From: UBA1268 sp965662195
GTDB taxonomy: Bacteria; Planctomycetota; Planctomycetia; Pirellulales; UBA1268
Reading direction: 5' to 3'
Length of the DNA stretch: 28,758 nt
NCBI GenBank assembly: GCA_965662195.1
Contig: CBFIHA010000046.1
Span: 1-28,758, forward strand
Made by a program: the position numbers and the translations under genes. Positions 15,685 through 26,416 of this stretch are shown here, in pieces. How positions within the stretch are numbered: the first letter of the stretch is position 1; every line of letters starts with the position of its first letter. The notes under the pieces are model-generated. The model was not told the DNA's origin. It did not search any database and saw nothing but the letters and a program-made list of their open reading frames with translations.

Positions 15685-16064
15685 AAATGCTCAGGCAAGG
15701 TCAGACTTCCTGCCGGTCCGGCCGCTTCCGCTTTTTGATGGTGGGCTGAGCGGAACCGAACTGCTGAATGCCCGAGCCGCGAGCCGAGGGAATGCGTTTC
15801 TGGGATCACACACGCGATTTCCCTCAGCTTGCGCTTCGGGCTTTGAAGCAGGGGGTTTTTTGCTGCTCGCCGCGAAGCCGCAACATCAGAACTCCCACTC
15901 CCATGCTTCCGGTGACGCAATGGAGCAGAAGAGGGAGGGGTTGCCCAATGCCCTCGAGCGTGCTCCGGAAGCAACCGCAGCCTGGAGGGCGAAGCGCAGC
16001 GGACAGGCAGTGAACGCAGGCCTGAATGGCCGGAACGAAGGTCAAGCGAGAGGGCATTGGGCAA
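15681..16064 (+). repeat. Interspersed structured element, copy B
   Basis: This second copy of the element fills the gap between recQ and the convergent ABC operon and begins over the recQ stop codon. The 5' module (15681-15744) shares CTGAAAATGCT, TCAGA and GGTCCGGCCGCT with copy A and forms a 7-bp helix, TTCCGCT with AGCGGAA (15726-15732, 15749-15755). The core is closed by a perfect 15-bp stem, TTGCCCAATGCCCTC (15941-15955) with its complement at 16050-16064. The 94-base loop is about 80% identical to copy A by eye and keeps both small hairpins (GCC-TGGAG-GGC and GGCC-TGAAT-GGCC). The closing-stem sequence is unrelated to that of copy A. About 170 bases between module and core, including a long hairpin, are found only here. 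Confidence 0.7.
15770..15841 (+). repeat. Long hairpin inside element copy B
   Basis: The 72-base segment folds into one hairpin: of the 28 opposed positions 15770-15797 against 15841-15814, 24 pair, three of them as G-T. The three G-T pairs would be A-C mismatches on the other strand, which points to a plus-strand RNA. It lies 86 bases after the recQ stop and could also end recQ transcription, although no T run follows directly (a TTTTTT run comes 14 bases later). Confidence 0.6.
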
Positions 16065-16080
16065 ATTCCGGCCGGCGGCG

Positions 16081-17343
16081 TCAAACCCGTGACTCGTCCG
16101 GTACCTTCCGCCACCGCTCCAGCGAAACGACCCGGTCACAGATCGCTGTCAACGGGCCGGCCGTCGAAGCCGTGAGTAACAACGAAACCCCCTGCCGGCG
16201 AACCGCCGCCAACAGGTCGGCCAGTGCCTGCTGCTCCGCCGCCGTGAGCCCACCCTCCGGCTCGTCGACCAGCAGCAGCCGGGGGGCGATCGCCAGGGCC
16301 CGGGCGAGTTCGAGCCGCCGCTGTTCCACCGCTGACAGGTCGACAGCCTGACGCTGCCCCTGTTCGCTTAGGCCGACGAAGGCAAGCAGTTCGGCGGTCC
16401 GGTCGGCGGCCGCCGACGACCACCAGTTCCGCCAGCCCCCGCTTGGAGGAGCCTGCTCCGCCGCCACCAGCACATTCTCCTCGGCCGTCATCGCCGGAAA
16501 AATCCGCGGCTGACGGAAGGTACGGGCCACGCCCGCGCGGGCGGCCACCTGCGGCGACCGCCGGCCCTGCTGCCAGACCGCGAGGGCCATGGCGATGCCG
16601 AGTGCCATGCCGACGGCCAGTGCCATCCAGCCCCGCAGCCTGACCGAACGCTTGCCGGCGGCGAGTCGGTCGAGTGTCGCCGAGTCGAGTGGCAGAAGCC
16701 TTCGTTGCTCATTGGCATCTCCCACCAGATCACTCAGATCGGGAACAGTTGCCGGTCCGATCCGACGTGCAGTCACCGCTGCCTGAAGTTGGTTCCGGAG
16801 TTCACGGGCCTCGTCCAACTCGCGGCGGACCGCCAGCACCTCGCGGCCATCGGCGGTGACAATCCGCCAGTGATTGGCAAGTCTGTCGATCGCCAGTTCC
16901 GCCCGGAAGTAGCTTCGCAGGCGGCTGGCCAAGGTTGCCGGCGTGAAAGGTTCATCGACTGCCAGCCCTCGTTTGACAACCGCCAGCCAGAGGCTGTCGA
17001 CATCGACCGCAGCAGCCGCAGTCAGGAGACCGATGAGCAGACCGCTGGCGAGCACCAGCCAGAAGGTCGCCGCCGTGAATGGTCGCTTGAGCCGGTGCCC
17101 ATCGAGCCGCACCGATCCCGACGCAGCAGTCCGCAGCCCCCCGATGCAGTCGAGCATTGCCGCCTTGCCCGTGTGCCCTGGGCCAAGCACCGCAACTCCC
17201 TCGCCCTCGGAGACGTCGAGTTCAAGATCCCGCACCGCTACGGTCGAGCCAACCCTGACCGTCAGCCGATCGATATCGAGCAGAGGGATGTCAGCGGGGG
17301 CCGCCGCACCACCGCGACGGGGTCGGGGACGCCAGCGGCTCAT
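16081..17343 (-). CDS. LivG-like ABC ATPase with inserted membrane domain, degenerate motifs
   Basis: The 420-residue protein is a nucleotide-binding domain of the LivG type split by an insert. Residues about 20-85 are its first part (LLDIDRLTVRVGS, GPGHTGKA at 54-61, SGSVRLDGHRL). Residues about 270-410 are the rest (GVARTFRQPRIFPAMTAEENV, LSAVEQRRLELARAL, Walker B LLLVDEP, CDRVVSL). Between them are about 180 residues with two predicted membrane helices (about 91-113 and 238-257) and about 124 hydrophilic residues, probably periplasmic. Key positions are altered: Walker A Ser/Thr is Ala61, the Q-loop Gln is Arg277, signature SGG is SAV, and the H-loop His is replaced in the TASTAG stretch. 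The Walker B Asp and the following Glu are kept. It overlaps livM by ATGA and ends the operon; no LivF gene is present. Confidence 0.88.
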   Translation of the reverse strand: MSRWRPRPRRGGAAAPADIPLLDIDRLTVRVGSTVAVRDLELDVSEGEGVAVLGPGHTGKAAMLDCIGGLRTAASGSVRLDGHRLKRPFTAATFWLVLASGLLIGLLTAAAAVDVDSLWLAVVKRGLAVDEPFTPATLASRLRSYFRAELAIDRLANHWRIVTADGREVLAVRRELDEARELRNQLQAAVTARRIGPATVPDLSDLVGDANEQRRLLPLDSATLDRLAAGKRSVRLRGWMALAVGMALGIAMALAVWQQGRRSPQVAARAGVARTFRQPRIFPAMTAEENVLVAAEQAPPSGGWRNWWSSAAADRTAELLAFVGLSEQGQRQAVDLSAVEQRRLELARALAIAPRLLLVDEPEGGLTAAEQQALADLLAAVRRQGVSLLLTASTAGPLTAICDRVVSLERWRKVPDESRV

Positions 17344-18422
17344 CGGCGGGCCTCATGGAGTTCAGCCACGAGCCGGCGCGAGGGCAGAAGTCCCTCCGGA
17401 CGAAACCGCATCATCACGATCAAAGCAAGACCAACCAGTGCCAGCCGCCAACTCCCCAGGGTCAGCGGGCCGGCGGCCAAGGACCACGGCTGCAGCTGCT
17501 GCAGCCAGGCATCGGCCGCCGGAATCACCACGATGTCGAGGCCGAAAAGGATGGCTACCCCCAGCAGTGTTCCCGGCAGGCTCCCCAGGCCGCCGAGCAT
17601 GACGGCGCAGAGAATCGCCACGGAACGGCCGAAGCCGTAGCTGTGGGGATCACCGGTCGTACCCAGGTTGGCCGCCGAAAGGCAGCCAGCCAGCCCGGTG
17701 ATCGCAGCGGCAATGGCAAACGCTGAAAGACGGACGCGGGTATTGGAAATCCCCAGGGTTGCCGCCGCCACCGGATCCTCCCGAAAGGCGATCCAGTCCC
17801 GACCGATCGCCGACTGCTCAAGCCGGCGGAGCGCCAGCACCACGGCGACGAGGCAGCCGAGGGTGAGACAGTAGAACCAGCGGGGATCGATCACAAATGC
17901 CCGGCCCAGGTCGATGCCTGCAAGCGTCAGCCCCGCCCCCGGCGGTGGAACCGGACTGAGCCCCTGCATGCCTCCGGTGACCTGCTCCAGGTTGCCCAGC
18001 AACGCCCGAACCACTTCGCCAAAGCCAAGCGTGACGACGGCGAGCGAGTCGCTCCGCAGCCGGAGTGTCGCCGCGGCCAGCAGCCCACTGACCGCGGCGG
18101 TGATCAGCACACTGGCCACCACGGCTGGCAGAAAGCCGATCTCGAGTGGGTTGGTCGGAACGGTCAGAATGGCCAACAACAGCCCCCCGATCCCCATGAA
18201 GGCGGCGCTGCCCAGGTGCAGCAGGCCGGTAAAGCCGACCACGACATTGAGGCCAAGGGCGGCGATGCAGAGGATCAGCACCGATGTCAGCGGGCCACCG
18301 ATGCCACCGAAGGCGTCGGCCAGCACCCAAGGGGTGAGGGCCAGCAGCCCGAAGGTCGGCAGTTCCCAGTGGCTGGTGAGCCAGTGCGACAGACCGGACA
18401 GCTGCTGATTGGCAGCCCTCAT
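17340..18422 (-). CDS. livM: Branched-chain amino-acid type ABC permease LivM
   Basis: This is one of the two membrane subunits of a hydrophobic amino-acid type importer. The 360-residue product has about nine to ten hydrophobic segments and the LivM landmarks ALGLNVVVGFTGLLHLGSAAFMGIGG, SLAVVTLGFGEVVRALLGN and the cytoplasmic coupling loop GRDWIAFREDPVAAATLGISNTRVRL, which contacts the ATPase. Unlike the ATPase it looks fully conventional. I chose the ATG at 18422, which overlaps the livH stop as ATGA; the upstream extension is not family-like. The substrate cannot be read from the sequence: LivM-type permeases serve amino acids, amides, urea and aromatic compounds. Confidence 0.93.
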   Translation of the reverse strand: MRAANQQLSGLSHWLTSHWELPTFGLLALTPWVLADAFGGIGGPLTSVLILCIAALGLNVVVGFTGLLHLGSAAFMGIGGLLLAILTVPTNPLEIGFLPAVVASVLITAAVSGLLAAATLRLRSDSLAVVTLGFGEVVRALLGNLEQVTGGMQGLSPVPPPGAGLTLAGIDLGRAFVIDPRWFYCLTLGCLVAVVLALRRLEQSAIGRDWIAFREDPVAAATLGISNTRVRLSAFAIAAAITGLAGCLSAANLGTTGDPHSYGFGRSVAILCAVMLGGLGSLPGTLLGVAILFGLDIVVIPAADAWLQQLQPWSLAAGPLTLGSWRLALVGLALIVMMRFRPEGLLPSRRLVAELHEARR

Positions 18423-19336
18423 AACGATCTCCCCGCTGCAACTGGCCGGCCGAAAAGCCCCTGGGGGCGGAAGGCCAGCACCACAATCAGCACCAGAAAG
18501 ACCGTGGCAACCGCCCACCGGGGGCCGACAAGGGCGACAGAAACGGACCGCACCAGTCCTACCAGCAGCCCCCCCACAATCGCCCCTGGGACGCTGCCGA
18601 TCCCACCCAGCACTGCGGCGGTGAGCGCATAAAGGCCGGTCTGGTAGCCAAGCTGGTAATTGATGGTGGTGGCATGGATGCCGGCGGCAACGCTGGCCAA
18701 CCCGCCGAGAAAGCCACCCAGAAAAAACGTGCCGGTGATAAACCGCTCTGGACCGCTCGTCCGACTCGCCGCCCGGGCAACGGCCGCGACCGACCGCAGC
18801 GAACGGCCGAAGCCGGTTTTTCGCAGCAGCACCGCCAGTCCACCCAAAGCAGGAAGGACGATTGCCAAAACCAGCAGATCACCCGTCGGCAGCCAGACGC
18901 CAGCCGCAAGCCGATCGCCTGTCGGCAGCACCTCCGGAAAGGCCTGATCGGTCGGACCGATCCAGAGCAGGCCGATGTTCATCAGTATGAACGACACGCC
19001 AACGGCCGAGACCAATGGCGCCAGGGGCGGGGCCTGCCGCAGCGGCCGGTAGACAACCCGATCGATGGCGACGTTGAGGCAGCCACAAAACAACCCGCAG
19101 CCGATGGCGACCACCACGACCAACAGCCAGCCAGCCAGCGGTTCCAGCGGCAGCGGGCCGGCCAGCGCCAGGGCCGTCACGGCCAGACAGCCACCCAGCA
19201 TTACCACGTCACCATGGGCGAAATGGATCAGGCCGACCGTGCCGTAGACCAGCGTGTAGCCAACGGCGATGAGGCCGAGAAAGCCACCACTGGTGAGACC
19301 GATAAGGCACTGCTGCAGAAAGGAAACGAGGTTCAC
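18419..19336 (-). CDS. livH: Branched-chain amino-acid type ABC permease LivH
   Basis: This is the second permease subunit, 305 residues and strongly hydrophobic with about eight segments. Family blocks are GGFLGLIAVGYTLVYGTVGLIHFAHGDVVMLGG near the N-terminus and LTAAVLGGIGSVPGAIVGGLLVGL near the C-terminus. The coupling loop (TGFGRSLRSVAAVARAASRTSGPERF) keeps the arginines and the late glycine but diverges from the usual DREAARLMGI pattern, possibly co-evolving with the odd ATPase. The start is a GTG with only a weak ribosome binding site, 57 bases after the livK stop. Its TGA overlaps the livM ATG. Confidence 0.92.
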   Translation of the reverse strand: MNLVSFLQQCLIGLTSGGFLGLIAVGYTLVYGTVGLIHFAHGDVVMLGGCLAVTALALAGPLPLEPLAGWLLVVVVAIGCGLFCGCLNVAIDRVVYRPLRQAPPLAPLVSAVGVSFILMNIGLLWIGPTDQAFPEVLPTGDRLAAGVWLPTGDLLVLAIVLPALGGLAVLLRKTGFGRSLRSVAAVARAASRTSGPERFITGTFFLGGFLGGLASVAAGIHATTINYQLGYQTGLYALTAAVLGGIGSVPGAIVGGLLVGLVRSVSVALVGPRWAVATVFLVLIVVLAFRPQGLFGRPVAAGRSL

Positions 19337-19393
19337 GTGAGACCGGCACCCGATTGCGGAGGAGTGTTCAGACGATTGTCGCCACTGCGAGTC

Positions 19394-20629
19394 TTACCCA
19401 CCACCCGGCCCACCGCCCATGCCAGTTGCGGGAATCGTCTCCTCGTGGACGAACCGACCGTCCCGGACAACACTCACCGACAGTTCCCGCGGCGTTGGGT
19501 CGCCATTCTCATCCACGCTCCAGTGGCCGAGGACACCGTCGAAATCGGCGAGCGCCAAGGCTGCGGCGGTGATGGCCCGGCGGTCCCGGATGCCAGCCAC
19601 TGAGATCGCCCGCAACACGACGCCTGCCGCCTCGTAGCCACAAAAGGCGGCGGGCTCGGGTGGGCTGCCGTATCGTTGCCGGTAGGCGTCAACAAAGGCG
19701 ACCCCGCGGACGGTGGGCCGATCGGGAGCCGGGCCACCGAACGTGGCGAAGCACCGTCCCTCCACCGCCGCCGGGCCAGCGGCATCGATAAAGGCCTGAT
19801 TGAGGCAGCCGTCGGGGACGAGCAGCACTGCCTCGCTGCCGGCCGCCGCCAGGTCACGGGCAAGCTGCCCGCCTTTGCTCAGGGTACTGCCTCCGAAATA
19901 GACGAGGTCGGGGTCGGCGGCCGCGATCGCAGCGACGAATGAGCGGAACTCGGCCGCCTGCGGATCGATCGATTCGTGCAGCAGCACCGTCATGCCCCGC
20001 TGCCGGCAGCGATCGGCGAACAGGCTGGCGACCCCACGACCGGAGACCCCGCCGTCATCGACGACGCAGATCCGCCGCAGCCCGCGGCCGAAGACCCAGT
20101 CAGCCGCCAGGACTGCCTGCACATCGTCGGCAGGGATCACCCGGACATAGTTGAGCCGTCCGGAAGGGCGATAGATTGCCGGCTCGCCCGGCAGTCCAAG
20201 CCCCGGCTTGGTCAGGCCCACGGCCGTGTTGGCTGGTGAGACCATCAGCAGATCGGCGTAGTTGAGGATGGGCAGCGAGACCCGGGCTGCCGCTGAGTTG
20301 AGCGTCCCGATGACAGCCACGACGTCAGGATCGTGAACCGCCCGCCGGGCATTGGCCGCCTCGCCCTCGCTGGTCCAGCGGCCCGCCGCCACCGAGGCAT
20401 TGTCGAGATCGAGGTATTCCAGCCTGAAGGGGCCGGCCCGGCCACCAGCCTCATCAATGGCCAGTCGGATCCCGCGAACGATCGCCTCGCTCGTCCGCCG
20501 GGCCGGTCCAGTCCGCGGCAGGCTCGAAACGACCACCACGCGATCAGGCACCGCCGGCCGACAGCCGAGCAATAACGCGGCCATCATCAACACCAGGGCC
20601 AGTGACCTCTTCCGTAGCTCCCACCGCAT
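19394..20629 (-). CDS. livK: Periplasmic-binding lipoprotein, LivK/leucine-binding type
   Basis: This is the substrate-binding component, 411 residues. The ATG at 20629 begins a lipoprotein signal peptide (MRWELRKRS, hydrophobic core, lipobox LLLGC with cysteine near residue 23). The mature part follows the type I periplasmic-binding fold: SLPRTGPA, AIVRGIRLAIDEAGG, VVAVIGTLNSAAARVSLPILN, then LLMVSPANT, LRRICVVDDGGVSGRGVASLF, DPDLVYFGGSTLSKGGQL and a C-terminal AAGVVLRAI. Ligands are typically amino acids or amides, but the residues lining the pocket cannot be assigned by eye. The frame extends upstream to 20725 over non-family residues. It leads the four-gene operon. Confidence 0.93.
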   Translation of the reverse strand: MRWELRKRSLALVLMMAALLLGCRPAVPDRVVVVSSLPRTGPARRTSEAIVRGIRLAIDEAGGRAGPFRLEYLDLDNASVAAGRWTSEGEAANARRAVHDPDVVAVIGTLNSAAARVSLPILNYADLLMVSPANTAVGLTKPGLGLPGEPAIYRPSGRLNYVRVIPADDVQAVLAADWVFGRGLRRICVVDDGGVSGRGVASLFADRCRQRGMTVLLHESIDPQAAEFRSFVAAIAAADPDLVYFGGSTLSKGGQLARDLAAAGSEAVLLVPDGCLNQAFIDAAGPAAVEGRCFATFGGPAPDRPTVRGVAFVDAYRQRYGSPPEPAAFCGYEAAGVVLRAISVAGIRDRRAITAAALALADFDGVLGHWSVDENGDPTPRELSVSVVRDGRFVHEETIPATGMGGGPGGG

Positions 20630-20644
20630 CGTCGAGTCTGCCCT

Positions 20645-20666
20645 GCCTTCGTGCCTTCGTGGTGAA
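20645..20666. repeat. Tandem CTTCGTG-type short repeat
   Basis: Two GCCTTCGT units are followed by GGTGAA in the 92-base gap between rlmKL and livK (on the minus strand: TTCACC, then two ACGAAGGC units). This resembles the short tandem ACGAAGG/ACAAAGG-type repeats scattered in intergenic DNA of many environmental bacteria; that link is from memory and was not checked. Confidence 0.5.
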
Positions 20667-20721
20667 CGATTCCAAGCCGTCTGCTTTTTGCCTCGATTGG
20701 ACTCTGCCGTTCTCACCGCCG

Positions 20722-22965
20722 TCACGTCTGCTTCACCAGCCGCCAGGCTCGGTGGATCCGCGTGTTACGAAAATCCTCTGGAATCGTCTGCCGGCTGATC
20801 TCGCGACTGGTGTACCGAGCGGCCAGCCGCTCGGCATCGAGCTTGAACCGACGAAAGTTGGTCGAAAAGTAGACCACCCCCTCGGCGACCAGATTCTCGG
20901 CAACCAGTTCGAGCAGGTCGGCATGGTCCCGTTGCACGTCCCAGTCGTTGTCCACCTTGGCCGACCGCGAATAGGTGGGCGGGTCGACCACCACCAGATC
21001 GAACGGCTCACCGCCCCGCCTGGGCCGATGCTCAAGAAAAGCCCGGGCGTCATCTCGGATAACGTCGTGCCGCCGGCGATCGAGAAAGCCATTGGCCGTC
21101 AGGTTTCGCCGGGTCCAATCGAGATAGGTGTTGGAAAGGTCGAGGCTGGTGGTTTTCGCGGCGGCACCCGCTGCCGCCGCGACGGAGAAGCTGCCCGTGT
21201 AGCAGAAGAGATTGAGCAACCGGCGGCCGGCCGCCTCACCCCGGACGAGTGCCCGGGTGGGGCGGTGATCGAGGAACAGCCCGGTATCGAGATAGTCAGA
21301 CAGATTGACCTCGAACCGCAGGTCACCCTCGGAAATCAAGCGCGTCGCCTGCCGGTCATCGACCTTCTCATACTGGCCGCCCGCCCGCTGCCGCCGGCGG
21401 GTCTTGAGGAAGACCCGATCGGCAGCCACGCCCAGTTCCGCCGCCGCGGCCTCGACCATCCGGTCGAGCCAGACATCGTGCTCGATCGCCGTGCGGTCGT
21501 GCGGCCGCTCGTACTCAGCGGCATGGAGAAAATCGCCGTACCGGTCGATCACCAGCGGAATCTCGGGGATGTCACGGTCATAGATCCGATAGGCTTCGAT
21601 CCCCTGCCGGCGGGCCCAACGTCCGAGATGCTTGGCCCGCTTGGCCAATCGCCGCCGAAAGTCACCCAGCTGATCGGCTACCGTACGGCCCGCCGACGGG
21701 TGACGAACCGGTTGGGAATCAGCAGCTGCTTCTCCCCCCTGCCCTGCCTCGGCCGGTCGCTGCTCCGGTGACTCCCGCTGCCGCACAAACAGCTCCACCA
21801 GCCGGCAGTCGATTGGGCCGTTGGCCAGTGGCAGCCGGCGATGCGGCTTCAGACCGATCGCCTTCGCCGTCTCAGCCGGGGCCAGTACCGCCGCCCGCCA
21901 GCCGCCGCAGCTGAGCCACAGCCAGTCGCCCAGCCGACGGAAGAGTGCCGCCGCCCGGGCCACTGGCAGCCGTTCACCGTAGGGCGGATTGGTCACCACC
22001 AGCCCCGGCTCAGCCCCCGGCACCACCTCCTCGAAATGCCGTTGCTCGATCGTGATGAAGGCATCCAGGCCAGCTGCTGCTGCCGATTCCTTTGCTGCGG
22101 CGACCGCCGCCGGGTCGAGGTCGCTGGCCTGAAAGCTGCCGGCCGGCTCACCGACCCGCGACTCTAGCTCGGCCACGATTCCGGCCGCCAGCTGCCGATC
22201 ACAGTCGGCAAAGCGAAAGAAGCCGTGCCCCTTCCGCCGGGCTCGCGGCAGGCCGGGCGCGATGCCGGCCGCCTGGGTGGCAGCTTCGATCACCAGCGTG
22301 CCAGAACCGCAGAAGGGGTCGAGCAGCGGTTCCCCCGGCTGCCAGCCAGCCAGGCCGAGGATGCCGGCAGCCAGCACTTCCGACAGCGGCGCCTCGACCT
22401 TCCCCTGCCGCCAGCCCCGCTGGTGCAGGGACTGGCCGGCCGCATCGCGGAAGAGTGTCGCCGTGCCGCCGGCCAGGTGCAGTGCCAGCCGCAGGCTCGC
22501 CCCGTGCAGCTGCACATTCGGCCGCCGGCCCGTCGCCGTCCGCAGCTGGTCGACCACGGCATCCTTGACGAGCTGGGCGGCGTAGAGCGAATGGCTGACA
22601 AAACTATCGTGGACAACCGCGTCGACCCGCAGGGTCTGGGTCGGCCTGAGCTGGGCCGGCCAGTCGATGCTGGCCACCGCTCGGTAGAGCGACTCGGGCG
22701 AATCGACCGCAAACCGACCGAGCGGCTCAAGCACCCGGATGGCGGTGCGGCTTTCCAGAACCGACCGGTAGAGCGTCTCGGTGGTGCCGGAAAACTCAAC
22801 GGTACGGCGGCCGACCCGTAGATCGGTTCCACCAACCGCCTCGATTTCAGCCGCCAGCAGCCATTCCAGGCCGTCGAGGGTTCGGGCGGTCAGGCGTGGC
22901 GGCTCGTCTGCCGCAGCGGGCAGCAGCGGCCGCGGTGGCGGGGGCAGATCAGGAAAAGATGGCAT
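20722..22965 (-). CDS. rlmL: Bifunctional 23S rRNA methyltransferase RlmKL
   Basis: RlmKL makes m2G2445 and m7G2069 in 23S rRNA. The 747-residue protein (E. coli 702) has an N-terminal THUMP-type region (LEWLLAAEIEAVGGTDL, then LRVDAVVHDSFVSHSLYAAQLVKDAV). The RlmL methyltransferase follows, with DPFCGSG at 216-222 and the catalytic NPPYG at 326-330. A linker of about 50 residues rich in Glu, Gln and Ala leads to the RlmK domain with LNLFCYTGSFSVAAA at 584-598 and DPPTYSRS at 661-668. All catalytic motifs are intact. It lies 54 bases after carB on the same strand and ahead of livK. The start at 22965 lacks a clear ribosome binding site. Confidence 0.95.
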   Translation of the reverse strand: MPSFPDLPPPPRPLLPAAADEPPRLTARTLDGLEWLLAAEIEAVGGTDLRVGRRTVEFSGTTETLYRSVLESRTAIRVLEPLGRFAVDSPESLYRAVASIDWPAQLRPTQTLRVDAVVHDSFVSHSLYAAQLVKDAVVDQLRTATGRRPNVQLHGASLRLALHLAGGTATLFRDAAGQSLHQRGWRQGKVEAPLSEVLAAGILGLAGWQPGEPLLDPFCGSGTLVIEAATQAAGIAPGLPRARRKGHGFFRFADCDRQLAAGIVAELESRVGEPAGSFQASDLDPAAVAAAKESAAAAGLDAFITIEQRHFEEVVPGAEPGLVVTNPPYGERLPVARAAALFRRLGDWLWLSCGGWRAAVLAPAETAKAIGLKPHRRLPLANGPIDCRLVELFVRQRESPEQRPAEAGQGGEAAADSQPVRHPSAGRTVADQLGDFRRRLAKRAKHLGRWARRQGIEAYRIYDRDIPEIPLVIDRYGDFLHAAEYERPHDRTAIEHDVWLDRMVEAAAAELGVAADRVFLKTRRRQRAGGQYEKVDDRQATRLISEGDLRFEVNLSDYLDTGLFLDHRPTRALVRGEAAGRRLLNLFCYTGSFSVAAAAGAAAKTTSLDLSNTYLDWTRRNLTANGFLDRRRHDVIRDDARAFLEHRPRRGGEPFDLVVVDPPTYSRSAKVDNDWDVQRDHADLLELVAENLVAEGVVYFSTNFRRFKLDAERLAARYTSREISRQTIPEDFRNTRIHRAWRLVKQT

Positions 22966-23019
22966 GCTCGCCTCGCGGTTGTCCGCGGCATCGACGGCGG
23001 GACAGGCTGACCGATTTTA

Positions 23020-26289
<3,270 letters not shown>

Positions 26290-26416
26290 CGGGCGGGCCT
26301 GGCAGGGCGGAAGAAAAAAACAAATTTTGCCGAGGGTAGCATCCAGCGACCCTCCGGTTCAATCAGCAGCTAGAATCGCCGGAAAACCCCTTGTGATTTT
26401 TCAGGAGACCACTGCG

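Noticed and set aside
15440..16351. A 303-residue plus-strand frame crossing the recQ end and element copy B
   Set aside because: It overlaps recQ in another frame, runs through hairpins and into the ABC gene antisense, and has no protein-like features.
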